DNA of 5,613 nt from an uncultured Lachnospiraceae bacterium (GTDB lineage Bacteria > Bacillota > Clostridia > Lachnospirales > Lachnospiraceae). The translations under genes and the position numbers were made by a program. The notes under the pieces are model-generated. The model was not told the origin of the DNA and searched no databases. It saw only the letters and a list, made by a program, of their open reading frames with translations. The stretch covers positions 1 to 5,613 of the forward strand of contig CAKRHL010000153.1 in NCBI GenBank assembly GCA_934338765.1. The letters run 5' to 3'. Positions 1-5,613 of this stretch are shown piece by piece. Position 1 is the first letter of the stretch, and each line of letters begins with the position of its first letter.

Positions 1-282
1 CATCTGGACGAGGTGCTTCAGGAGTTTGATCAGGTGATCGGTCTGGACCGGTTAAAGGCGGTTCATCTCAATGACAGCATGAACCCGCTGGAGGCCCACA
101 AGGATCGTCATGAGAAGATTGGCGAGGGTCATCTGGGGATCGAGGCGATCACCCGGATCATCAATCATCCGGTGCTGAGAGAGCTGCCGTTTATTCTGGA
201 GACACCAAACGACGATGACGGTTATCGCCGGGAGATCGCCCTGCTGCGCAAGTTGTGGGGAGAGACACCTGCCGGAGCATGA
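1..282 (+). CDS. nfo: Endonuclease IV (AP endonuclease family 2), C-terminal part
   Basis: This is the last 93 codons of a gene whose 5' part lies left of the window; the frame is open from base 1 and ends at TGA 280-282. Endonuclease IV is a cytoplasmic enzyme of base excision repair that cuts DNA 5' of abasic sites using a metal cluster in a TIM barrel. The visible part carries the family's last metal-ligand motifs: VHLND (partial residues 21-25), DRHEKIGEG (35-43, with Asp35 and His37 matching the Asp/His ligand pair) and ILET (65-68, with Glu67 as the final Glu ligand). These follow the order and spacing of E. coli Nfo. The C-terminal end is intact and of normal length. The gene is followed by a probable terminator and seems unrelated to the downstream operon. 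Family assignment is firm. Confidence 0.95.
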   Translation, partial: HLDEVLQEFDQVIGLDRLKAVHLNDSMNPLEAHKDRHEKIGEGHLGIEAITRIINHPVLRELPFILETPNDDDGYRREIALLRKLWGETPAGA

Positions 283-300
283 TAAAGAATTTTAATAAAT

Positions 301-330
301 TTGTAATTTATGATACCCATGGGATATGTT
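301..330 (+). promoter_or_regulatory. Candidate sigma-A-type promoter for the two-component operon
   Basis: TTGTAA at 301-306 resembles a -35 box and TATGTT at 325-330 a -10 box, separated by 18 bases in very AT-rich DNA. This would put the transcript start near 337, about 105 bases before the response regulator. The -10 box lies inside the left arm and loop of the 313-364 hairpin, so a transcript from here would contain only the right arm and would not be stopped by the terminator. The match to consensus is moderate. No better candidate was seen in 283-441. Confidence 0.35.
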
Positions 331-364
331 ATTCTATATAGAGACAGATTCCATGGGTGTTTTT
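313..364 (+). terminator. Probable intrinsic terminator of nfo (hairpin plus T-run)
   Basis: Bases 315-322 (ACCCATGG) are exactly complementary to 351-358 (CCATGGGT). Pairing can extend outward through T314-G359 (wobble) and A313-T360, and inward through G323-T350 (wobble), A324-T349 and T325-A348. This leaves a loop of about 22 bases, and TTTTT follows at 360-364. Position (31 bases after the nfo stop) and shape fit a rho-independent terminator. The long loop is not typical, and the outer A-T pair overlaps the T-run, so an operator or other dyad function is also possible. Confidence 0.5.
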
Positions 365-431
365 GCATTGGATTTTCTGAAAACATAAATGAGCATGGAC
401 ATGATCGCAGACAGATCAGAGGTTATGGTCC

Positions 432-436
432 GGAGG
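432..436 (+). promoter_or_regulatory. Ribosome binding site that sets the response regulator start
   Basis: GGAGG at 432-436, inside a longer purine run, lies 5 bases before ATG 442 and 11 before ATG 448. The spacing favours ATG 442. The same frame is open further upstream to ATG 310, but that extension crosses the terminator/promoter region and has no family resemblance, so it is not used. Confidence 0.7.
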
Positions 437-441
437 GGGAG

Positions 442-1152
442 ATGAAAATGAGCGAAAATAAAGCAACGATCCTGGTGGCAGACGATGATCCGGACATTGC
501 AGAGCTGGTGGAGATCCATCTGGCGGGAGAGGGCTTTCGTGTATTTAAGGCGTATGATGGGGCGGAAGCATTACAGGTATTTGGCAGGGAGAAAATTGAT
601 CTGGTCATTTTAGATATCATGATGCCGGGTGTTGACGGGATACAGGTTTGTGAACGGATCCGGGAGTTTAGTACCATTCCGGTGATCATGCTGAGCGCCC
701 GGGATTCCGAGAAAGATAAAGTGACCGGTCTGGAGATCGGGGCGGACGATTATGTGACAAAACCGTTTCAGACAGGAGAACTGGCGGCAAGAGTTAAGTC
801 ACAGCTGAGGCGTTATCAAAGATTTGGCGCACAGGATCCGGCAGAGAAAACCGATGAAATACAGCTGGAGGATATTTATATTGACAAGAAGACGCACTCC
901 GTGAAGGCTTTTGGCAATCCGGTCCGGCTGACTCATCTGGAGTTTGAGATACTTTACCTGCTGGCATCCCATCCGGGCAAGGTGTTTAGTACGGATGAGA
1001 TATTCGAAACCGTCTGGAAGGAAAAAAGCTTTGATATGAGCAATACCGTGATGGTTCATATCAGACGTCTGAGGGAGAAGCTGGAGGGAAAACAGAGAAA
1101 GGCTCAGATCATTAAGACGGTCTGGGGAGTGGGGTATAAAATTGAGGCTTGA
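442..1152 (+). CDS. VanR-like response regulator, OmpR/PhoB family
   Basis: A 236-residue DNA-binding response regulator, the usual length for the family. The receiver domain spans about residues 8-124, with acidic residues Asp14-Asp15, phospho-acceptor Asp58 (in LVILDIMMPG), Ser85 and Lys107 (in TKPF), so all the key phosphorylation residues are present. The winged-helix DNA-binding domain spans about 138-235 and ends in the conserved TVWGVGYKIE. Motifs such as IGADDYVTKPF, RVKSQLRRY and VHIRRLREK closely match VanR of the vancomycin-resistance systems, so I call it VanR-like. Many members of this subgroup have nothing to do with glycopeptides. ATG 442 is chosen for its spacing from GGAGG; ATG 448 (two residues shorter) is the alternative. 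The gene overlaps the sensor kinase by 11 bases, so the two are probably translated together. It is presumably phosphorylated by that kinase and may control its own operon and the transporter-like genes downstream (inference). Confidence 0.95.
   Translation: MKMSENKATILVADDDPDIAELVEIHLAGEGFRVFKAYDGAEALQVFGREKIDLVILDIMMPGVDGIQVCERIREFSTIPVIMLSARDSEKDKVTGLEIGADDYVTKPFQTGELAARVKSQLRRYQRFGAQDPAEKTDEIQLEDIYIDKKTHSVKAFGNPVRLTHLEFEILYLLASHPGKVFSTDEIFETVWKEKSFDMSNTVMVHIRRLREKLEGKQRKAQIIKTVWGVGYKIEA
1129..1134 (+). promoter_or_regulatory. Ribosome binding site supporting the TTG start of the kinase
   Basis: GTGGGG at 1129-1134, with GGGGA just before it, lies 7 bases upstream of TTG 1142 within the last codons of the response regulator. 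No ATG or GTG near the start of this frame would keep the first membrane segment intact, so TTG 1142 is the best start. Confidence 0.55.
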
Positions 1153-2320
1153 TCATTGGAAAAGTCTGCGGATCAAACTGGTCTGGTATGGGACGGCCAG
1201 CCTGATCCTTGCGGCGGCCACAGAGGGCATACTGGCAAGTTTGTTGTATCTGGTGTCTACGGTTCTGGGAGTATCCGGCCGGGATTCCGTCTATAACTAC
1301 CCTTCGGCGCTTTCAGAACGTGCGGAGGGGCAGTTGGCAGGGAGGGGCTCTGATGTGAAGCGGACACTGCTTCGCATGCTTGAAAATGTAGGCAATGATA
1401 CATTGTATACGATTGTTGTTGTAGCGGTGGCGGTTGGCCTGCTTCTGTTTATATTATATTTTCTTCTTTTAACAAGAAAAGTAACGAGTGATCTGTCGGA
1501 TATTGCAGATGGGATCAGTTCCATGACCCGTGAAAGCGGCGTGGACAGTCTGCCGGTGGAAAGACAGGATGAGATTGGAGAGATCGCACGGTCCGTCAAT
1601 CAGATGACCGGGGAGATGTCAAGACTGATGGAGTCTGAACGGGAGGCACTGCAGTCCAATAAGGAGATGATTGCCTGTCTGGCACATGATCTGAGAACAC
1701 CCCTGACGTCGCTGAGCGGCTATCTCAATCTTTTGATGGATACAGACAAATACAATGCAGAGCAGAGGCAGCATTTTGCAGAGGTAGCGGCACAGAAGGC
1801 GGACCGGCTGGAGGGACTGATCCAGGATCTGTTTGATTATACAAAGCTTATGAGTGGGGAGATCACGCTGCATCGTCAAAGGATTGATCTGGTAAAGCTG
1901 GTGGAGCAGATGGTGGAGGAGTTTTATCCGCTTTTGGAGGAAAATAAGCTGACCTGCAGTTTCCGGACAGAATTCAGAGAGATGGAAATGGAGCTGGATC
2001 CGGATCTGATGGCAAGGGCAGTGCAAAATCTGTTAAGTAATGCAGTAAAGTATGGAAAAGATGGCAAACAGATCAATATCCTGCTGGAAAAGGGACAGGG
2101 AGTACGGCTTTCTGTGACGAATTACGGCCTGATCATACCGGAGGAAAGCCTGAACATGATATTTGAACGGTTTTACAGAGTGGAAGGTGCCAGATCACCC
2201 GGAACGGGAGGAACCGGCCTGGGACTCAATATTGCTAAGGAGATCATAACCCTTCATGGTGGAAATATTACAGTGGAGAGCAGTCTGCAGGGGACAACAT
2301 TTGCGGTGGAGCTGCCATAG
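1142..2320 (+). CDS. VanS-like membrane sensor histidine kinase
   Basis: A 392-residue sensor kinase that pairs with the response regulator just upstream. Membrane segments lie at about residues 13-43 and 89-110, and enclose a short extracytoplasmic part of about 45 residues. A HAMP-like linker (about 111-165) follows. The dimerisation/phospho-acceptor domain has LAHDLRTPLTSLSGYL with phospho-acceptor His182, and the ATPase domain has the N-box (QNLLSNAVKY, 295-304), F-box (FERFYR, 341-346) and G2 box (GTGGTGLGL, 354-362). The G1 box is atypical: where most kinases have DxGxG this one reads NYGLI (327-331). I recall a similar change in VanS itself, so it need not mean loss of activity. The start is TTG, overlapping the previous gene by 11 bases. 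The small sensor region suggests sensing in or near the membrane, or through a partner protein such as the downstream membrane protein or transporter, rather than binding a large external ligand (inference). Confidence 0.93.
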   Translation: MRLDHWKSLRIKLVWYGTASLILAAATEGILASLLYLVSTVLGVSGRDSVYNYPSALSERAEGQLAGRGSDVKRTLLRMLENVGNDTLYTIVVVAVAVGLLLFILYFLLLTRKVTSDLSDIADGISSMTRESGVDSLPVERQDEIGEIARSVNQMTGEMSRLMESEREALQSNKEMIACLAHDLRTPLTSLSGYLNLLMDTDKYNAEQRQHFAEVAAQKADRLEGLIQDLFDYTKLMSGEITLHRQRIDLVKLVEQMVEEFYPLLEENKLTCSFRTEFREMEMELDPDLMARAVQNLLSNAVKYGKDGKQINILLEKGQGVRLSVTNYGLIIPEESLNMIFERFYRVEGARSPGTGGTGLGLNIAKEIITLHGGNITVESSLQGTTFAVELP

Positions 2321-2405
2321 TGCGAGAGCCTGTGCGGTGCTTTTCTAATTTTATGCGGGCAGGGAGATTTCCCCTGAAAACAGAAATGCTGGAGGATATG
2401 CAGGC
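2321..2405 (+). other. 85-base spacer between kinase and membrane protein
   Basis: This is the only sizeable gap in the operon. It contains a small 5-bp hairpin, CAGGG 2360-2364 with CCCTG 2372-2376, followed by A-rich sequence, so it is not an intrinsic terminator. An AT-rich stretch at 2341-2353 has no convincing -35 partner. I see no convincing promoter and no gene here, so transcription from the two-component genes probably continues through. Confidence 0.5.
2391..2395 (+). promoter_or_regulatory. Ribosome binding site of the 785-residue membrane protein
   Basis: GGAGG at 2391-2395 lies 10 bases before ATG 2406, slightly longer than usual. The ATG at 2398 is only 2 bases from GGAGG and opens a three-codon frame ending in TGA that overlaps the real start, so it is not a competing gene start. 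Confidence 0.6.
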
Positions 2406-4763
2406 ATGAGAAAATATTGGAAATATATACTAAAAGGTACATTCTGGATCATGCTGGTTCTGGTGGGAGTAACACTTTTGTACAGGCTGGAAAATGATGG
2501 CAGCCGTGAAGAAAAGTCACAAAGGGAGAACTACTTAAGCAGAAGCATGACTTTCACAAGAGGAAATATTCATGTGGATATTGAGGTGGGATTTGATAAT
2601 AAAATACGAGTGGGCAGATATGTACAATTGACGGCGCAGATCAGAAATACCGGAGGCGACTTTGAAGGTATGATCCAGGCGTCGCTGGATGCGCCGGCAC
2701 AAAATTATGAAAGAGATTTTGAGATATCCGGGAAAAAAAGCCAGACGATCCAAATGTATCTTCCGGCCACAAAGGATGATGACATCATAGAGGTTAAGGT
2801 GCTTCAGGGAGAGGATCAGATTCTGTATTCCGGCAAAATATGGCTGGACTCTGACGTGAATGAAGATGATATTTATGTGGGAGTCTGTTGTAAAGATTCC
2901 AACAGTATGAAATACATGGAAGGAGCCGATACCAATGTAACATATATGGCCTTAGAGGAAATACCGGTGGACATCCGCGGGCTTGACTGGCTTGACGTGC
3001 TGGTGGTAAGCAATGTGGATCTGCAGACATTACAGGAGGATCAGCTCCGGGCGATCATTAACTGGGTCCGCAGCGGAGGAACCCTTGTACTTGCCGATTC
3101 CGGGGAGGCGCGGGAGATCACACCGTTCCGCGGAAAATTATTTGAGTGGCGTAAGGTTGATGTTTCGGACATATATACAAATTTTGGTGTCAAAAAAAAG
3201 GATATCAGAAGAGTAAAGGAAAATCTTCAGAGGGAAGAAAAGGCGGCAAAGGTACAGGAAGTAAAAAAATTCCTGAGAAATAACCTGTCATACAGATTAT
3301 ATCAAAAGTGGAAGTCGCAGATCAATAAGTTGGAGGAATATCCGGATTGTGTCAGAGAAGACGGGGAGATATATAAGCATCTGAGAAGATCATTCACAAG
3401 CACGATGCTGGAGGAATTCCTGTCTCTTGAGTTGTCAGAGGAAGAAAAAAAAGCGGCTCTGCAGAAAATTTCAATAAAAAAGATTCATATGGAGCTGCAG
3501 GAGCTGCAGATTGATGACAGTACTGTGATATTAAAAGCAAAGGGAGGAAAGCCTGTTTTTTCTGAAAAATCGGTTGGAACAGGAAAAGTCATTATCAGTG
3601 GAGTCTCTTTACAATTGCCGTCAAGATATTGGGATGCACAGGGAAAATACATTAAAAACATTATTCTGGAGCATCGTGCCGACAGAAAAAATGTGACAGA
3701 GGGAACTGCAAAGAAAAACACAGAGGATGAAATATACAATAAGGGACTACAGATCACAAGCTGGAATAAAATGCCCAATCTAAAGCTATACCTGATCTTT
3801 CTGGCTGTATATATTATATTGATCGGCCCTGCGGCCTGCATTACTCTGAGAAACTCGAAGCATCGGATCATGATATGGTGGATCATACCCATTGGTGCCC
3901 TGGTATTTTCGATGCTTATCTATCTTACGGGAACCAGCACCAGACTGGAGGGGCAGTGTGTCAATTATCTGAATCAGATCACACTGGGAGAGAGTGGTGT
4001 GGGGATATTAAAAAGCAATTTCCGTGTTGTTCATGATGGGACGGGACAATATGATCTGTCTATAGACGGAGGTCCTTTTATGGATTACGGGACGATGATC
4101 AGAAATGTTTCCAGTGATATCGGACAGGGGATGGTCCTACGGCAGGGAGAAGGAAAAACTACGGTTTCGCTGGGAGAGATCCCTTGTTTTGAAGGAATTA
4201 ATCTGTGTAGTCAGACATCTGTGCGGTTTGAAGGAGATGTCGAGGCAAATATATCGATCATAGATATGCAGCTTGTGGGAAGCATGGAAAACAAGTTTTG
4301 TGACACGCTGGAGGATTGTGTGGTCTATCACAATGGAGTTTTATATTATCTGGGAGATCTGTCAGGTAAAGAGGTGTATACGCTGGGAGGGATCGATCAG
4401 ACGGAACGATATTATCCGAAGGATGATAAAAATAATTATGAACGGCTTGCACAGAAGCTGTTTGGAAGAAAGAAGAGGCATAAGGTTACGAGAGAAATGA
4501 TCAAAAGACGCTGGGCACTTCTGGAGACATGTATTGAAAATGCGGATGTCGCCGACAGCTTCTTTTATGGATTTATACCGGAGGGAGAAGAGATTACAGG
4601 ATGGTATGATACCCAGAAAGCAAAGCAGCAGAACATGCTTGGTGGTATCGAACAGCTTTCCGGAGTCAGATATGGAGAGACGGGTATTCTGCGGCTGATC
4701 ACTGTTCGGCAGGACCCGGATCGTGAAGCCGGGGATCATCAGATCCTGCGGGGAGGTGATTGA
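2406..4763 (+). CDS. Large membrane-anchored protein with GATase-like extracytoplasmic region, ABC-transporter partner
   Basis: I do not recognise a named family for this 785-residue protein. Residues 10-26 form an N-terminal membrane segment after a basic start (MRKYWKYILK). Residues about 45-150 look like a beta-sandwich (alternating hydrophobic strands; VQLTAQIRNTGG resembles CARDB/NEW-type domains). Residues about 154-235 resemble the Rossmann-like GATase fold (DWLDVLVVSN, then INWVRSGGTLVLADSG), interrupted by a highly charged, probably helical insert (about 262-365) and resumed at about 370-403 (VGTGKVIISGVSLQ). Two membrane segments follow (458-480 and 487-508) with a short basic loop, LRNSKHR. 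A C-terminal domain (509-785) is again predicted outside, with beta-rich sequence and a very basic stretch (687-702). The charge pattern supports an N-in topology with both large domains outside. This layout recalls uncharacterised Gld-type ABC accessory proteins. The gene starts 85 bases after the kinase and ends 2 bases before the ATPase start, which supports a joint function. Its own catalytic activity, if any, is unknown. Confidence 0.85.
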   Translation: MRKYWKYILKGTFWIMLVLVGVTLLYRLENDGSREEKSQRENYLSRSMTFTRGNIHVDIEVGFDNKIRVGRYVQLTAQIRNTGGDFEGMIQASLDAPAQNYERDFEISGKKSQTIQMYLPATKDDDIIEVKVLQGEDQILYSGKIWLDSDVNEDDIYVGVCCKDSNSMKYMEGADTNVTYMALEEIPVDIRGLDWLDVLVVSNVDLQTLQEDQLRAIINWVRSGGTLVLADSGEAREITPFRGKLFEWRKVDVSDIYTNFGVKKKDIRRVKENLQREEKAAKVQEVKKFLRNNLSYRLYQKWKSQINKLEEYPDCVREDGEIYKHLRRSFTSTMLEEFLSLELSEEEKKAALQKISIKKIHMELQELQIDDSTVILKAKGGKPVFSEKSVGTGKVIISGVSLQLPSRYWDAQGKYIKNIILEHRADRKNVTEGTAKKNTEDEIYNKGLQITSWNKMPNLKLYLIFLAVYIILIGPAACITLRNSKHRIMIWWIIPIGALVFSMLIYLTGTSTRLEGQCVNYLNQITLGESGVGILKSNFRVVHDGTGQYDLSIDGGPFMDYGTMIRNVSSDIGQGMVLRQGEGKTTVSLGEIPCFEGINLCSQTSVRFEGDVEANISIIDMQLVGSMENKFCDTLEDCVVYHNGVLYYLGDLSGKEVYTLGGIDQTERYYPKDDKNNYERLAQKLFGRKKRHKVTREMIKRRWALLETCIENADVADSFFYGFIPEGEEITGWYDTQKAKQQNMLGGIEQLSGVRYGETGILRLITVRQDPDREAGDHQILRGGD
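4751..4757 (+). promoter_or_regulatory. Ribosome binding site of the ABC ATPase
   Basis: GGGAGGT at 4751-4757 lies within the last codons of the membrane-protein gene, with GGAGG ending 9 bases before ATG 4766. The placement suggests translational coupling of the two genes. Confidence 0.7.
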
Positions 4764-4765
4764 GT

Positions 4766-5613
4766 ATGCTCAAACTACAAAAGGTAAAGAAAAGCTATGG
4801 ACGAAAGATGGTATTAGACCAGCTTGATCTGGAGGTGGAGAATGGAACGATCTTTGGAATCACCGGGGGAGCCGGAGCCGGAAAAACTACGCTGTGCCGC
4901 ATGATCGCAGGATTGATCCCGGCAGATGAAGGAAAGATCATGGCCGCCGGTGAGGATATGGCACATGATCCGGAAAATACACGGAAAAAAGTGGGATATA
5001 TTCCGAAAGAATTTGGACGATACAGAGATATGGATCCGAAGGAATATCTGGATTATTATGGGAGGCTGTATGGTCTCAGCGGGGAACACACCGGGGACAA
5101 GATTGAAAAGTTACTGGAAAAGGTGGGGCTTGCGGCGCAAAGACAGGAGCAGGTGGAAAAGCTGAAGCTCTGTGAAAAAAAGAGGCTGGCGCTGGCGAGA
5201 TGTCTTTTGGAGGATATTGATGTGCTTGTGCTGGATGATTTTCTGGTGGATCTGGACCCCAGAGAGAGAAAGGAGATCGATCCGCTGCTGTTTCAGATCA
5301 GAGATATGGGAAAAGCCGTTTTGATCAGTTCACCCAGCTTTTCCGCATTGACGGGAGAGGAAGAAAGTCTTGGTATCCTGCAGGAGGGAAAAATCGTCGT
5401 GCAGGGATCTCTGGAGGAGATATCGGAGCAGGTCAACCGTTCTAATCCGTTGGAGCTTGTGACCGCAGAGAAAAGCACCAGGGCGATAGAGATTCTGAAA
5501 GAGGAGGGTACCGTGACCCGCATTTCTATAGATGGTCATAAAATACTGGCCGGCTTTCAGGGGACGCAGGAGGATCAGGTACGGATATTGAAATGTCTTA
5601 TGGAACAGGGGGT
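4766..5613 (+). CDS. ABC transporter ATP-binding protein with degenerate catalytic motifs, 3' end outside window
   Basis: The frame is open from ATG 4766 to the right edge (282 complete codons). It has the ABC ATPase fold and the general look of the GldA/CcmA/DrrA-type ATPases of ABC-2 exporters, which are usually around 300 residues, so little is probably missing. The nucleotide-binding residues are present: A-loop Tyr11, Walker A GGAGAGKTT (34-42, Lys40), and Walker B VLVLDD with Asp157. The hydrolysis and dimer-contact residues are not. The Q-loop reads GYIPKEFG, with Lys81 in place of Gln. The signature region reads LKLCEKKRLALAR (133-145), with the LSGGQ-type motif lost although the following KKRLALAR is kept. 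The catalytic Glu is Asp158, and the H-loop His is Pro190 (ISSPS). A D-loop-like DLDP (162-165) is kept. The C-terminal part (about 215-282) resembles the small regulatory extension of this ATPase type. The frame is clean, so this is divergence rather than a broken gene. It probably pairs with another ATPase and a permease beyond the window (inference). Confidence 0.9.
   Translation, partial: MLKLQKVKKSYGRKMVLDQLDLEVENGTIFGITGGAGAGKTTLCRMIAGLIPADEGKIMAAGEDMAHDPENTRKKVGYIPKEFGRYRDMDPKEYLDYYGRLYGLSGEHTGDKIEKLLEKVGLAAQRQEQVEKLKLCEKKRLALARCLLEDIDVLVLDDFLVDLDPRERKEIDPLLFQIRDMGKAVLISSPSFSALTGEEESLGILQEGKIVVQGSLEEISEQVNRSNPLELVTAEKSTRAIEILKEEGTVTRISIDGHKILAGFQGTQEDQVRILKCLMEQG

Noticed and set aside
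310..441. 44-residue N-terminal extension of the response regulator from ATG 310
   Set aside because: The extension crosses the probable terminator and promoter, lacks a ribosome binding site at its start, and precedes a receiver domain that already has its normal start at 442.
1619..2026. Long open frames on the minus strand (for example here and at 3485-3892, 4362-4739)
   Set aside because: They lie fully opposite well-supported genes, have no ribosome binding context or recognisable domains, and their compositions look like antisense shadows.
442..2320. Vancomycin-resistance regulatory locus (vanRS)
   Set aside because: The two proteins resemble VanR and VanS, but no vanH, van ligase, vanX or vanY genes follow in the window. 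VanRS-like pairs with other roles are common in Clostridia, so no resistance role is claimed and no gene symbol is given.
2360..2376. Terminator in the kinase/membrane-protein spacer
   Set aside because: The stem is only 5 bp and is followed by A-rich sequence without a T-run.
2398..2409. Three-codon frame ATG-CAG-GCA-TGA just before the membrane-protein gene
   Set aside because: It lies only 2 bases from the GGAGG, too close for initiation, and is most simply a chance overlap with the true start at 2406.
3492..3509. Tandem 9-base repeat GAGCTGCAG x2
   Set aside because: Two copies within a coding helix (ELQELQ) are explained by repeated codons; there is no sign of a repeat array.
1..5613. 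CRISPR array, tRNA or rRNA gene, insertion sequence or phage attachment site
   Set aside because: No regularly spaced repeats, RNA gene signatures, transposase-like frames or flanking repeats were seen.

Overview
This window looks like chromosomal DNA of a low-to-mid-GC Gram-positive of the Clostridia, most likely Lachnospiraceae-like. That assignment is an inference. It rests on strong GGAGG-type ribosome binding sites, a VanR/VanS-type regulator pair, codon use, and tight same-strand packing of genes. All genes are on the + strand and both window edges cut through genes.

Layout: (1) Bases 1-282 are the C-terminal end of endonuclease IV (Nfo), a DNA repair enzyme. (2) Bases 283-441 are intergenic. 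They hold a CCATGG-containing inverted repeat followed by a T-run, which probably ends the nfo transcript. Overlapping it are promoter-like elements that could start the next operon. (3) Bases 442-1152 encode an OmpR/PhoB-family response regulator and 1142-2320 its sensor kinase. The two genes overlap by 11 bases, the kinase starts at TTG, and both resemble VanR/VanS. No vancomycin-resistance enzyme genes are present. (4) After an 85-base spacer, 2406-4763 encodes a 785-residue membrane protein of no family I can name. It has one N-terminal membrane segment, a large predicted extracytoplasmic part with a Rossmann/GATase-like region split by a charged helical insert, a membrane hairpin, and a second extracytoplasmic domain. 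(5) Two bases later, at 4766, an ABC-transporter ATPase begins and runs off the right edge.

The most interesting point is the ATPase. It keeps the residues used to bind ATP (A-loop Tyr, Walker A, Walker B Asp), but the Q-loop Gln, the LSGGQ signature, the catalytic Glu and the H-loop His are all replaced. It therefore looks like a degenerate nucleotide-binding subunit that probably works with a second ATPase and a permease encoded beyond the window. A plausible reading is that the two-component system senses an envelope signal and controls an ABC-2/Gld-like export or envelope-remodelling complex, of which the 785-residue protein is the extracytoplasmic partner. That functional link is inferred from gene order only.
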